Shown piece by piece: positions 28,018 to 36,479 of a stretch of DNA of 64,000 nt. How positions within the stretch are numbered: position 1 is the first letter of the stretch; the number at the start of each line of letters is the position of its first letter. Source of the stretch: Marispirochaeta sp963667435 (GTDB lineage: Bacteria > Spirochaetota > Spirochaetia > JC444 > Marispirochaetaceae). The stretch spans positions 1,054,001 through 1,118,000 of the forward strand of contig OY763414.1 of the NCBI GenBank assembly GCA_963667435.1. Direction: 5' to 3'. The translations under genes and the position numbers were made by a program. The notes under the pieces are model-generated. The model did no database searches. It was given only the letters and a program-made list of their open reading frames with translations, and was not told the origin of the DNA.

Positions 28018-28458
28018 CTATTGTGTTTTTCCGTGAATCGGCGGCAGGATTGTACGGGACAATGCAAGTCTTGCTGTTTCCACACCTCTGCAGCCGGTAA
28101 TTTCATTCAGAACAGCCTTCAGTCTTCCAACCGGCCCCTGTACCACCAGCACCTCCATACGGGAGTTCTCCTCCAGCAGGACACTGAGTGAACTGATCAC
28201 CTCATCGATGTACTTGCGCTGAATGGAAACTAACTTGGAATGCAGGTGAGGGAATCCTTCGTCGTAGAAATAGGCAATGGTGCCCGCCATAATCTCGTTC
28301 TCATCCTTCTGCTTACGGATTAGAATCTCCTGGCGCAGCATTTCCGAAACCAGCTGGCTCCGGTTTACATAGCCGTTTTCGCCGACAATAGTATTCAGTT
28401 CCTCATAAATGTCCTGGGGAAGTGAAACAGTAATCCGCTGTACGTACTCTTTTGCCAT
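28018..28458 (-). CDS. NikR-like ribbon-helix-helix regulator without NikR metal ligands
   Basis: A 146-aa protein with an N-terminal RHH DNA-binding domain (YVQRITVSLPQDIYEELN, NRSQLVSEMLRQEI) and a C-terminal ACT-like domain aligned with NikR (AGTIAYFYDEGF, LVSIQRKYIDEVISS, EVLVVQGPVGRLK, GVETARLALS). In E. coli NikR the nickel site uses His76, His87, His89 and Cys95, around the HVHLDHHNC segment; here that segment reads SVLLEENSR, so the ligands are missing. A small organic or nucleotide ligand is more likely than nickel. Its start overlaps the ATPase stop (TGATG), tying it to the guanidine/urea operon it probably controls. Confidence 0.82.
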   Translation of the reverse strand: MAKEYVQRITVSLPQDIYEELNTIVGENGYVNRSQLVSEMLRQEILIRKQKDENEIMAGTIAYFYDEGFPHLHSKLVSIQRKYIDEVISSLSVLLEENSRMEVLVVQGPVGRLKAVLNEITGCRGVETARLALSRTILPPIHGKTQ

Positions 28459-29351
28459 CAGAACACCTCGTCTCCCGCCTGAGTCAGTTTGAGAATCGGC
28501 AGTTTCGCCTCCTCCTGATGGGGATGAATCAACTCTTCAAGCCTCTGCTTGACCGATAAAAATGTACCGGAAAGCATCTGATCCGGATCTCTGGGACGGG
28601 GAACCGGAACTTCGATCATTTCAGCAACCTCTCCGGGATTTGCCTTGAGAACCAGAATCCGGTCGGAAAGATAAACCGCTTCATCCAGATCATGGGTAAT
28701 AAAAAGGACGGTAACATCCACATTACGCCATATCTGCAGCAGATATGACTGCATCCGGGAACGAGTCTGGGCATCCAGGGCGCCAAAGGGCTCATCCATG
28801 AGAAGCACCCGGGGCCGGTTGGCAAGAGCCCTGGCAATGGCAACCCGCTGTTTCATCCCTCCCGAGAGCTGATGAGGGTAGTGATCTTCAAAACCGGAAA
28901 GTCCCACCAGTTCGATCCATTGCAGAGCCTCGGAACGGGCATGGAAATCAGCCTGATTCTTAATCTTCAGACCGAACTTCACATTTTCAAGCACCGTCAG
29001 CCAGGGAAAGAGGGTGTAGCCCTGAAAGACCATACCCCGTTCCGGCCCGGGACCTTCCACCGGAATCCCATCCAGCAGGATCTCTCCGGCTGATGGATCC
29101 TCCAATCCCGCAAGAATGCGAATCAGAGTGGATTTACCGCATCCCGAAGGGCCTATGACAGAGATAAACTCTCTGCGGCGGGCCTGAAAACTGATACCTT
29201 TCAGTGCCTGGATGGTTCCTGAAGCGGAACTGAAGGATTTATCCACCCCTTTTATATCCATCACCACCGGCCGTTCTTTTATACGGCGGAACCGGTCGGC
29301 AACTTCGGGACTCATCTCCCGGTAATCGGGCAAGTTAAGGTCGGTTCTCAT
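28458..29351 (-). CDS. ABC transporter ATPase (NitT/TauT type, urea/guanidine cluster)
   Basis: A 297-aa single-domain ATPase: Walker A GPSGCGKST, Q-loop GYTLFPWLTV, signature LSGGMKQRVAIARAL, Walker B VLLMDEPFGALD and H-loop FITHDLDEAVYLSDR. This subclass energises uptake of nitrate, taurine and other small nitrogen or sulfur compounds. The start codon overlaps the permease stop by one base (TGATG), and the same overlap links it to the downstream regulator. The N-terminal 30 residues before the ATPase fold are unusually long and hydrophilic. Confidence 0.92.
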   Translation of the reverse strand: MRTDLNLPDYREMSPEVADRFRRIKERPVVMDIKGVDKSFSSASGTIQALKGISFQARRREFISVIGPSGCGKSTLIRILAGLEDPSAGEILLDGIPVEGPGPERGMVFQGYTLFPWLTVLENVKFGLKIKNQADFHARSEALQWIELVGLSGFEDHYPHQLSGGMKQRVAIARALANRPRVLLMDEPFGALDAQTRSRMQSYLLQIWRNVDVTVLFITHDLDEAVYLSDRILVLKANPGEVAEMIEVPVPRPRDPDQMLSGTFLSVKQRLEELIHPHQEEAKLPILKLTQAGDEVF

Positions 29352-30316
29352 CAGGCAGCTCCTTCTGCAGTCATGTAGGGAAAGAGTCTCTGTCCAAGCC
29401 AGGCAAGCAGCATGTCCGTAAGCAGCCCAATAACCCCGATCATAATTATGGCAGCAAATACATTGTCGTAAATGCGGTACTTAGCCTGCTGGTTGATAAA
29501 CCAGGTAATACCGCTGGAGGTGCCTACCACCTCAGCCACAATCAGGTAGGTCCAGGCCCAGCCAAGCAGAATCCGCATATCCCGGTAGACCGCCGGAAGG
29601 ATTCCGGGGATAACCACCCGGGTGAGTATGCGGATTTTTCTGGCCCCCAGGGTCTGGGCTGCCTCAATGAGGGAACCATCCAGCTTTGAGGTGGTATTGG
29701 AAATAACCAGAACCTGCTGAAAGAAGGTTCCGATAAAGATAATCGCCACTTTCGGCCCGTCGTTTATTCCCAGAACCGCCACGGCCAGAGCGCCGAAGGC
29801 GGGGGCCGGCAGGTAGCGAAAGAACTCGATAAAGGGTTCAAACAGCCGGGAATAGAACCGGTAGGCACCGCAGAGTATGCCCAGGGGAACCCCGAAGAGA
29901 GAAGAGAGAAAAAAGCCGTAGAACACAACCTTGATACTGTGCCACAGACTTTCATGCAGCCATGGCTCACCTGAACGCCGGGGAGGAGTGGTAAAAGCTT
30001 TAAAAAAACTCACCACCACCTCGTGGGGGGCCGGCAGGTATATGGGATTTGCCCGTATACCCTCTGCCTCTTCCAGCCCCTGTTCCTGCATGGCCGCATT
30101 CTCTTTTGCGAAGGTGTCCCTGGGGACCCGCATATCGGTCTTGAAGTAAGATACATTGCCCGGATTGGTCACAATCATCTCGGGATGCCAAACCCAGTCA
30201 ACGCAGCTTACAAGACTCCAAACAGTTAGAGGCAGAAAGAAGGAGAGGAAACCAAGGATTTTTTTTGTTCTTTCGGGAATATCCTTCCAGATTACCAGTA
30301 TTCGTTTTCCAGCCAT
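29351..30316 (-). CDS. ABC transporter permease (urea/guanidine cluster)
   Basis: A 321-aa BPD_transp_1-family inner-membrane permease with an N-terminal TM (LGFLSFFLPLTVWSLVSCVD), a periplasmic loop (about 50-110) and five further TM segments. The ATPase-docking loop EAAQTLGARKIRILTRVVIP near residue 230 is the family's EAA motif. ATG 30316 has GGAG ten bases upstream; a GTG nine bases earlier is a possible alternative. It forms the channel with the ATPase below and the binding protein above; the extended periplasmic loop is characteristic of the urea-carboxylase-linked subgroup. Confidence 0.9.
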   Translation of the reverse strand: MAGKRILVIWKDIPERTKKILGFLSFFLPLTVWSLVSCVDWVWHPEMIVTNPGNVSYFKTDMRVPRDTFAKENAAMQEQGLEEAEGIRANPIYLPAPHEVVVSFFKAFTTPPRRSGEPWLHESLWHSIKVVFYGFFLSSLFGVPLGILCGAYRFYSRLFEPFIEFFRYLPAPAFGALAVAVLGINDGPKVAIIFIGTFFQQVLVISNTTSKLDGSLIEAAQTLGARKIRILTRVVIPGILPAVYRDMRILLGWAWTYLIVAEVVGTSSGITWFINQQAKYRIYDNVFAAIIMIGVIGLLTDMLLAWLGQRLFPYMTAEGAA

Positions 30317-30380
30317 GGTGCTCACCCTCTCCTTTTTCTACGCTGCTGCTTTATTCTTTGTTTCCTGTGCCGGTCTTTTC

Positions 30381-31412
30381 TTAGAGACCCGCTGTCAGAG
30401 AGCCGTCGATATAGTCGTCGATAGCCTGAGCCTCTTCATACACACCGTATTTGATGTAGAACTCATCGCTTACAACAGATGATCTGTAGAGAGACTCAAA
30501 GCCGTCGGCTTTTTCGAATACCCCTTTTGCCTCGTCCAGAGATAGGATACGGGTGCCTTCAAGGAAGGGGGCATACTCTTCGGGAGAAATATTTACCCGG
30601 GCAGAAAGGATTTCGAGCATTTCATCCCGATTGGCAGAGTCTGCCATGTAATCAACAATGCGGTACCACACTTTCACGACCTTTTCCCAATCGGCTTTGC
30701 GGTTGGCAAGACTTTCGGGGCTTACACAGAGGGCGTCATAAATGAGGCCGGGTTCATCGGCGCTGGTGAAGATTGCAGTGGATCCTGCAACGGCTTTGAG
30801 TGCCTGTCCGGAGTTTGGCTGCCATGCGGCAATTGCATCAACATCGCCGGAAGCCAGGGTCTGTGCAGTCTGATGGGTGGGAGTGTTTACCAGTTCAAGG
30901 TCAGCTTCTGTAAGACCGTTTTTCTCAAGGGCGGTAAGCAGCAGAAGGTGTTCAACAAAACCGATCTCTATGCCGATCTTCTTTCCCTTGAGATCTGCTA
31001 CGGTATCAATACCGGGAGCTGCTACAATCATATCATTGCCGTTACTGTAATCATTTACCAGTATCATCACACTGGGCGCGCCAAGGGCTCCGGTAATCAG
31101 CGAATCGCCGTTGGTCATGGTTACCGCATCAACCTGACCCGCAGCAAAGGCATCCATGGAGGGAACGTACTCAAACCACTGGAACTCCACATCAACGCCC
31201 TCTTCCTCAAAGAAGCCTTTCTGTATACCGATATCCCAGGCAACCCAGCCGGGCCAGTCGGAGTAGGCAATTGTCAGGGGAGGGGCCGCAGCTTCCGCGG
31301 CTTCCGGGGCAGAAGAAACTGAAGCTTCTTCGCTTGATTTTGAACAGCCGGTAAACATAACCAGCAGAAAGAGAAATCCAACAAAAATAAAAAAACCTGT
31401 GTTGCGTTTCAT
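30381..31412 (-). CDS. ABC transporter substrate-binding lipoprotein (urea/guanidine cluster)
   Basis: A 343-aa SsuA/THI5-like binding protein with a lipoprotein signal (FIFVGFLFLLVMFTGC) and the start of the mature fold at LTIAYSDWPGWVAWDIGIQ. It matches the subgroup repeatedly found beside urea carboxylase and DUF1989 genes and annotated as a putative urea ABC transporter binding protein; guanidinium or a related cation is the likely cargo in this operon. It is the first gene of an eight-gene operon and follows a sigma-54 promoter by about 30 bases. Confidence 0.9.
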   Translation of the reverse strand: MKRNTGFFIFVGFLFLLVMFTGCSKSSEEASVSSAPEAAEAAAPPLTIAYSDWPGWVAWDIGIQKGFFEEEGVDVEFQWFEYVPSMDAFAAGQVDAVTMTNGDSLITGALGAPSVMILVNDYSNGNDMIVAAPGIDTVADLKGKKIGIEIGFVEHLLLLTALEKNGLTEADLELVNTPTHQTAQTLASGDVDAIAAWQPNSGQALKAVAGSTAIFTSADEPGLIYDALCVSPESLANRKADWEKVVKVWYRIVDYMADSANRDEMLEILSARVNISPEEYAPFLEGTRILSLDEAKGVFEKADGFESLYRSSVVSDEFYIKYGVYEEAQAIDDYIDGSLTAGL

Positions 31413-31450
31413 GATCCGTGCTCCTTACGCAATGTGAATCTTTAATTAAA

Positions 31451-31468
31451 TTGCAAGTAAGGTGCCAA
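31451..31468 (-). promoter_or_regulatory. Sigma-54 (-24/-12) promoter of the guanidine/urea operon
   Basis: The minus strand reads TTGGCACCTTACTTGCAA, an essentially perfect match to the RpoN consensus TTGGCAC-N5-TTGC with the invariant GG and GC ten bases apart. Start of transcription would be near 31440, about 28 bases before the first gene's ATG. Sigma-54 control fits a nitrogen-scavenging operon and implies an activator with upstream sites. Confidence 0.85.
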
Positions 31469-31500
31469 GTTTTTACAACCCGAGTAAAAGATGAGAAAAA

Positions 31501-31559
31501 TATTACGTTCATACCATTTCGTAATACCTGGATAATACTATTTCACGTTTTCGTAATAC
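31501..31559. promoter_or_regulatory. Repeated operator/enhancer motif TTTCGTAATAC
   Basis: TTTCGTAATAC occurs at 31517-31527 and again at 31549-31559, with cores 32 bases (three turns) apart. TATTACG at 31501-31507 is an inverted copy, so 31501-31526 is a dyad TATTACG-N12-CGTAATA. The sites sit 35-110 bases upstream of the sigma-54 promoter, where an activator or the RHH regulator would bind. The half-site spacing resembles NikR operators (arms about 16 apart). Confidence 0.6.
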
Positions 31560-31644
31560 TCTTCACCAATAATTCAGAATCAGGAAAAAGCCGTTTACAA
31601 GAGAAAACACAGTAAAACCGACAAATTGGTAGGCTGGAAAATAC

Positions 31645-31666
31645 TTTTTTACTTACAGGTAAAAAA
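31645..31666 (-). terminator. AT-rich hairpin after the HAD gene
   Basis: TTTTTTAC and GTAAAAAA form an 8-bp stem with a 6-base loop, 24 bases beyond the stop codon of the minus-strand HAD gene. It is a weak but plausible terminator that would separate that gene from the sigma-54 region. Confidence 0.45.
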
Positions 31667-31690
31667 ATGTGGGCGCAAAAGTAGAATGAT

Positions 31691-32449
31691 TCAGATGAAC
31701 TTAGCGTCTGCAATGAGAGAAATCATTTCAGCCTGGCATATAACGGGAAAGTCTTTCTGGGTAAGCCACTCAGGCTTAACATAGCCCCAGGAAGCCAGAT
31801 ATCCACGAACTCGGGAATCATTCAGACGATACAGATGATCAACCTGGTCCTCAAAAAGCATTGCGCTTTTCTGGTCCGTGGCTTCCAGGACCTCTTTAAT
31901 AAACTCTATCTTCGGCCTCTTACCGGAGCAGATCAGACGCTCAAGGGGCCAGTCGATGCCGTTGGCCAGCAGGATTTCCCTTAAAAAAGGAGCTTCTTTG
32001 GTGGAAAGTACATAACAGGCGGGATTCTTAGCCCAGGCTTTTGCCGGTACAAGGAAATCGGAAAAAACATGGTTCAGGGAGTTCCAGAAATCCTTATCCT
32101 CTTTGAGCAGATCCTTCCGGGCATCGTAAAACAGAGTATGAAACTCATCAGCCAGTTCTCCAAGAGAGGCTTCCACCGCATCAAAATCGGACTGATCATT
32201 CAGGGGAATATTCTCATATACACAGTGCTGCAGAATCACATAGTCCCCGCCTCTGCGAATCAGAGGACGATAAGTATCATACAGACTGCGGCTGTCAAGT
32301 TGAATACAGACCGGACTGCTTTTTCTGTACAGCTGATGGTATGCTATCCAGGAACTTACGAAACACTCTGTCAGGGAGTCGCAGAAAACTCCGTCGAAAT
32401 CAATAAATGCCAGCAACGATGCCTTACCTTGCAAATTATCCATGGCCAT
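31691..32449 (-). CDS. HAD-like hydrolase
   Basis: A 252-aa haloacid-dehalogenase-fold protein. Motif I is LLAFIDFDGVFCDS (nucleophile Asp17 and Asp19), a lysine-containing SGKRPKIEFI segment fits motif III, and AMLFEDQVDHL holds the motif IV acidic residue. The open frame extends 109 codons upstream, but that part is low-complexity and overlaps the glucokinase gene on the other strand. ATG 32449 is chosen to leave a 66-bp divergent promoter gap; 32443 or 32491 are alternatives and none has a strong ribosome site. The substrate is unknown. Confidence 0.7.
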   Translation of the reverse strand: MAMDNLQGKASLLAFIDFDGVFCDSLTECFVSSWIAYHQLYRKSSPVCIQLDSRSLYDTYRPLIRRGGDYVILQHCVYENIPLNDQSDFDAVEASLGELADEFHTLFYDARKDLLKEDKDFWNSLNHVFSDFLVPAKAWAKNPACYVLSTKEAPFLREILLANGIDWPLERLICSGKRPKIEFIKEVLEATDQKSAMLFEDQVDHLYRLNDSRVRGYLASWGYVKPEWLTQKDFPVICQAEMISLIADAKFI

Positions 32450-32515
32450 ATTATACAGAGTAGATGCCCTCTGCGACCAGACAGTACGCATTTTTTCAGA
32501 GGGTCGGATAGAGAT

Positions 32516-33559
32516 ATGCAGGAAAATATACACGAAGAATTGATCCTCGCTGGTGATATAGGGGGGACCAATGCCAATTTTGCCGTTGTCCAGCACACAG
32601 GAGAAAACTTTACCATCCTCAGGGAAACCCGGGTATCCAGTGACTCCATAGAGGATTTCACCTACACTACCATAAATGCAGCAGAAGAGCTGACAGGCGG
32701 CACAGCCCCAATAAGCCGATGCTGTATATGTGCAGCCGGAGCAGTGAAAGATAACTCCTGCACCATGACAAATCAAAGCTGGAAGGTTGACGGCAACGCC
32801 ATTGGTACAGCCCTTGGAGTGCCGACAATTGTTATCAACGATTTTCTGGCCTTAAGCTACTCGCTGCCGCTTCTGGATGTCCATAATCCGGAACATATAC
32901 TGCCCCTGCCCCATGTGGACGGCTCCATTCCTGAACCACGGGGAAACAGTTATGCCGTTATCGGGGCTGGAACAGGACTTGGCGTTGCCCACCTGATTCA
33001 TACCCGCAGCAGCTATGTGGCAGTTCCTTCCGAGGGCGGCCACGTGGATTTTCCGGCCCATGATGCGGAAAGCCGCAGCCTGGGCGAGTTTCTTATAAAG
33101 AAATACGGCAGCTGGCCCGGTACAGAATGCGTGCTTTCCGGCCAGGGAATCAGCAATATATACGACTGGGTCAGGAGTGAAGTTGAAGGCCCAGGAGATG
33201 ATCTTCTTCAGAAAATAGACACGATTCCTCCCAAGAAGCGGCCGGCAGAGATCTCAAAAAACGGAGAGAGCCATCCACAATGCAGCAGGGTAATGCAGCA
33301 TATCACCCGTATATACGGACAGTTTGCCGGTAATACCGCATTAAATTTTCTTCCCGAGGCAGGCCTGTTTCTTGCCGGAGGTATCGCCCAGAAGAACATT
33401 CACTATCTTCTGAAAGAAAACCGTTTCATGAGATTTTTCGAAAACAACTACAACCCCAAGATGAGGGAAATACAACACAGGATACCGGTTTATCTTGTAA
33501 AGAATTACAGTGTTTCCCTGTTAGGTGCCGCCCATGCCGCGGCGATTCTCACTACATAA
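32516..33559 (+). CDS. glk: Glucokinase
   Basis: A 347-aa Glk-family (E. coli type) glucokinase with the phosphate loop LAGDIGGTNANFAVV, the sugar-binding TNQSWKVDG and VINDFLALSYSLP, the central GAGTGLGVAHLI and PSEGGHVDFPA motifs, and the C-terminal LFLAGGIAQKN adenosine loop. It phosphorylates glucose in the cytoplasm. ATG 32516 is used because it starts just ahead of the first conserved strand; longer upstream frames overlap the HAD gene. The C-terminal insert about residues 220-250 is charged and longer than in E. coli Glk. Confidence 0.88.
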   Translation: MQENIHEELILAGDIGGTNANFAVVQHTGENFTILRETRVSSDSIEDFTYTTINAAEELTGGTAPISRCCICAAGAVKDNSCTMTNQSWKVDGNAIGTALGVPTIVINDFLALSYSLPLLDVHNPEHILPLPHVDGSIPEPRGNSYAVIGAGTGLGVAHLIHTRSSYVAVPSEGGHVDFPAHDAESRSLGEFLIKKYGSWPGTECVLSGQGISNIYDWVRSEVEGPGDDLLQKIDTIPPKKRPAEISKNGESHPQCSRVMQHITRIYGQFAGNTALNFLPEAGLFLAGGIAQKNIHYLLKENRFMRFFENNYNPKMREIQHRIPVYLVKNYSVSLLGAAHAAAILTT

Positions 33560-33583
33560 CACATATTAAACAACGAGGTTTGC

Positions 33584-34405
33584 ATGTTTACACCGGACTG
33601 GCGATGGACAGAAAAAGATGATATTCCCCTTGAGGGATGGACACTGCTTATCAGAGAGAAGGAAATCCTTTTCAGGGCTTCTGACAATTCTCCCGAAGCC
33701 CTGGATGAAGGCTCCCCTCTTATCCCCCTGGACAGACTCCCCGATACATCCCCCGGTTTCCGGCTTGGGATTTACCGGGAACGTCCCCTGTTTATCAGAA
33801 CGACAGAAGAAATACCCGAGGGGATGGTACAAATTCCCATGCGCCCAGCCCTTGGCCATTTTGAGCCGGAGATGCTGAAAGCAGTTATGTTAGGATATCA
33901 CCTTCTCAACTGGCAGAACAGTTCGCAGTACTGCGGCCGCTGCGGAGGGAAGAATGATTTCCATCATCACGAAAAGGCCCGGCACTGTCCGGCCTGCGGA
34001 ATGCTTACCTTTCCCCGGCTCTCTCCGGCAGTGATAACCGCAGTAACCAAAGGCAGACGGCTTCTGCTGGCCCATAACCGCAACTTCCCTGCTCCAGTCT
34101 ACAGCCTTATTGCAGGATTTGTTGATGCGGGAGAAACTTTGGAAGAGACAGTCCGCAGGGAAATCCGGGAAGAAGTTGGAATTGAGGTAAAGAACATACG
34201 CTACTTTGCCAGCCAGCCCTGGCCATTCCCCGACTCTCTTATGCTTGGATTCACCGCCGAATGGGAGTCCGGAGAAATAGAGCCCGACGGAATTGAAATT
34301 GAAGATGCAGGTTGGTTTACGCCGCAAGAACATCCTCAGCTTCCGGGACTGGGCAGCATTGCCCGCCGAATAATCGGCCAGCTTTTCTCGGAATGGGATG
34401 TGTGA
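33584..34405 (+). CDS. nudC: NAD(+) diphosphatase / NAD-decapping hydrolase
   Basis: A 273-aa NudC-type Nudix hydrolase, cleaving NAD(H) and 5' NAD caps to NMN plus AMP. A four-cysteine zinc site (C117, C120, C135, C138) precedes the Nudix box (G178 to I200, with REIREEVGI) and the subfamily signature SQPWPFPDS at 210-218. The 24-base gap after glk and an AACGAGG ribosome site suggest co-transcription. Nothing is missing compared with family members. Confidence 0.95.
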   Translation: MFTPDWRWTEKDDIPLEGWTLLIREKEILFRASDNSPEALDEGSPLIPLDRLPDTSPGFRLGIYRERPLFIRTTEEIPEGMVQIPMRPALGHFEPEMLKAVMLGYHLLNWQNSSQYCGRCGGKNDFHHHEKARHCPACGMLTFPRLSPAVITAVTKGRRLLLAHNRNFPAPVYSLIAGFVDAGETLEETVRREIREEVGIEVKNIRYFASQPWPFPDSLMLGFTAEWESGEIEPDGIEIEDAGWFTPQEHPQLPGLGSIARRIIGQLFSEWDV

Positions 34406-34439
34406 TCAGGCGGGACAAGTAAAGAAAAGGAGATAGAAA

Positions 34440-36017
34440 ATGGATGAAGCAGCACTGAAAAATCTGATGTCAGATTGTGGAATAAATGCAAACCTTACCC
34501 TTGAAATCCTCACCAGATTCAACGCCGGTGATTTCGACAATCAACCGGAGGTCGAGGTAAAGGAAATCCCGGGTATCGACGGTTCCAGTGTTATCGATAT
34601 GAACAACGCAATATGGACTATGGATGTAACTGATGCAGAAAAACGGCTGAAAGAGCTCTCCATCAACTTCCCTCTAAAAGTTTTTGCCGAAACAGAGGGC
34701 AATAGTGCCAGTTTTTCCAATAGAGGATTAACTGCACTTGGGTACCTCTTATATCCAAAAACAGCCTACGGTGTTCTCAACGGAGGTTCTGCCACAAGCT
34801 ATGTGGACGCCAAAAAGAACCGGGGGTTTTCAGAAAAACTGATGGATCTCTGTAATGAGAGTTTTGATACCATTGCCGAAATGGCAAAAGGCAGGGCCAA
34901 GGGAATTACCCCGGCCTGCATAAATCCCGATGGAACTGCAGGCCCGGACTATATGGAACTGAAGTTCCGGGGAATGCTGATCCGGGAACTGATCTACCGA
35001 GAGTTCACCGGCACTGAAACCTCTTCCGGCCCGGCAGTATTTCAGATGACCAGTGTCAATAATAACGATGAGGTCCTTCAGGCATATAAAGAATACCAGA
35101 ACAGCCCCTTCCTTAAAGAACTGATGGAAGAACTAAGAACCGATATGACAGAGTGCAGAACCGGGATCCAGCCAATGATAGGCGCCTTTACCCACAGCAA
35201 AGAAGGACGGCCCCGGCAGGTATTTCTTGGGAAAGACGGAAAGTCACCCCTGCCTCTGCCGGGCGGACATGGTCAGAACTTTGCCGTTCTTAAAGATATC
35301 TACACAGCCCTGCATAAAGCAGGAAAATCCTTCGCCTATCTGGGAAATGTAGACAACCTGGGTAATCTTCCTAACCCCGCGGGTGTGGCCCTCATGGCCC
35401 TGAGCGGCAGGGAAGCAGCCTTTGAGTTCTCCTTCAAGACTCCGGTAGATATTAAAGGCGGAATTCTTATCCGGGACACCCGGGGCAGCCTCAACTGCGG
35501 TGATATAGGTCCCGCCATAAGTAAGGAAGATGTAGCCGCCGCGGAAAGCAACGGCAAGCCGATCCTCTTCAATTGCGCCACCGGACTGTTCAATCTCAAC
35601 TATCTATCCAAGCAGCTGCCCCACATAATACATAACCTGCCCACCCGCTTTTCCGATCAGGACAAGGATGCCGGTCTATACTCCCAGGCAGAGCAGGTAA
35701 CCTGGGAAGTTATCGGTATGCTGAATGACTTCTTTATTTTCGGCGTTGACAAGTATGAACGCTTTATTGCTGCAAAGCTGCTGCTTGAAAGTTTTCTGGC
35801 AAATGGCATCGCCCTGGACCACCCGGATTTCCCAAGAAATCCCGATCCTGCAAAGGACATCTACACCATCGGCAGAAAATTGCAGACAGGACTGGAAAAG
35901 CTTTTCCGTGAAGAATACGGCTTGAAACGTGAAGGTACAAAATGGAAGCCGAAATCCGTTGAGGAGCTTAAAAAAGAAGCCCGTGAACTGGGCAGAAAAC
36001 TGGGAGTGCTGAAGTAA
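34440..36017 (+). CDS. UDPGP-type UTP-glucose-1-phosphate uridylyltransferase
   Basis: A 525-aa protein resembling the eukaryotic-type UDPGP uridylyltransferases annotated in Treponema and other spirochaetes. Recognisable segments are YGVLNGGSATSYVDAKK near residue 115, PACINPDGTAGPDYMELK, RQVFLGKDGKSPLPLPGGHG and YLGNVDNLGNLPNPAG near residues 300-315, the last a nucleotide-sugar-binding region. It would make UDP-glucose for glycolipid or polysaccharide synthesis. It is a different fold subgroup from bacterial GalU, and the biochemical assignment is by family only. Its TAA overlaps the hisI ATG (TAATG). Confidence 0.72.
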   Translation: MDEAALKNLMSDCGINANLTLEILTRFNAGDFDNQPEVEVKEIPGIDGSSVIDMNNAIWTMDVTDAEKRLKELSINFPLKVFAETEGNSASFSNRGLTALGYLLYPKTAYGVLNGGSATSYVDAKKNRGFSEKLMDLCNESFDTIAEMAKGRAKGITPACINPDGTAGPDYMELKFRGMLIRELIYREFTGTETSSGPAVFQMTSVNNNDEVLQAYKEYQNSPFLKELMEELRTDMTECRTGIQPMIGAFTHSKEGRPRQVFLGKDGKSPLPLPGGHGQNFAVLKDIYTALHKAGKSFAYLGNVDNLGNLPNPAGVALMALSGREAAFEFSFKTPVDIKGGILIRDTRGSLNCGDIGPAISKEDVAAAESNGKPILFNCATGLFNLNYLSKQLPHIIHNLPTRFSDQDKDAGLYSQAEQVTWEVIGMLNDFFIFGVDKYERFIAAKLLLESFLANGIALDHPDFPRNPDPAKDIYTIGRKLQTGLEKLFREEYGLKREGTKWKPKSVEELKKEARELGRKLGVLK

Positions 36018-36379
36018 TGAGTGACATGGAAAATAGACTGGAACTTACTCCGGATTTTACCAAAGGCGGAGGAATGATTACCGCCATAGCCCAGGACAGC
36101 ACAAGCCTGGAGGTTTTAATGTGCGCCTTTATGAACCGTGAAGCCCTGGACAAGACTCTGGAGACAGGCTACGCCCACTACTACAGCCGCAGCCGTAAAA
36201 CCCTGTGGAAAAAGGGGGAAACTTCAGGGCACCTGCAGAAAATCGTGGAAATACGGGTGGATTGTGATCAGGACTGCCTTCTACTGCTGGTTGAACAAAC
36301 CGGAGCAGCCTGCCACACAGGAAAAAAGAGCTGCTTTTACCGAAAAAGCTCCGACTCAACCAGCCTAAAAATGCTCTGA
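36017..36379 (+). CDS. hisI: Phosphoribosyl-AMP cyclohydrolase
   Basis: A 120-aa stand-alone HisI, third step of histidine synthesis, opening the adenine ring of PR-AMP. The magnesium site DCDQDC (82-87) and zinc ligands Cys99 and Cys106 in GAACHTGKKSC are all present, as is the SRKTLWKKGETSG substrate loop. There is no fused HisE domain. Translation is coupled to the preceding UDPGP gene by a TAATG overlap; other his genes are not in the window. Confidence 0.95.
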   Translation: MSDMENRLELTPDFTKGGGMITAIAQDSTSLEVLMCAFMNREALDKTLETGYAHYYSRSRKTLWKKGETSGHLQKIVEIRVDCDQDCLLLLVEQTGAACHTGKKSCFYRKSSDSTSLKML

Positions 36380-36420
36380 CCAAAGTGAGAATAATTACCC
36401 CTGTTTTACAGTCTTTACCC

Positions 36421-36449
36421 TTGAAAAACCAATTTTTTCCATTTATAGT
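36421..36449 (+). promoter_or_regulatory. Sigma-70 promoter of the ferredoxin gene
   Basis: TTGAAA (36421-36426), a 17-base spacer and TATAGT (36444-36449) sit 30 bases before the ferredoxin ATG. The match at both hexamers and the exact spacing make a strong housekeeping promoter likely. Confidence 0.75.
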
Positions 36450-36479
36450 TTGGTCATACCAACTTATGGGAGGTTACAA

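Noticed and set aside
31413..31690. Guanidine-I (ykkC) riboswitch ahead of the guanidine/urea operon
   Set aside because: No GGGA/CCCGGGAGA-like core on the minus strand; the leader is only about 28 bases if the sigma-54 promoter is used.
32069..32515. N-terminal extension of glucokinase by 149 codons
   Set aside because: The extension overlaps the HAD gene on the opposite strand and precedes the conserved first strand of the kinase; ATG 32516 is the sensible start.
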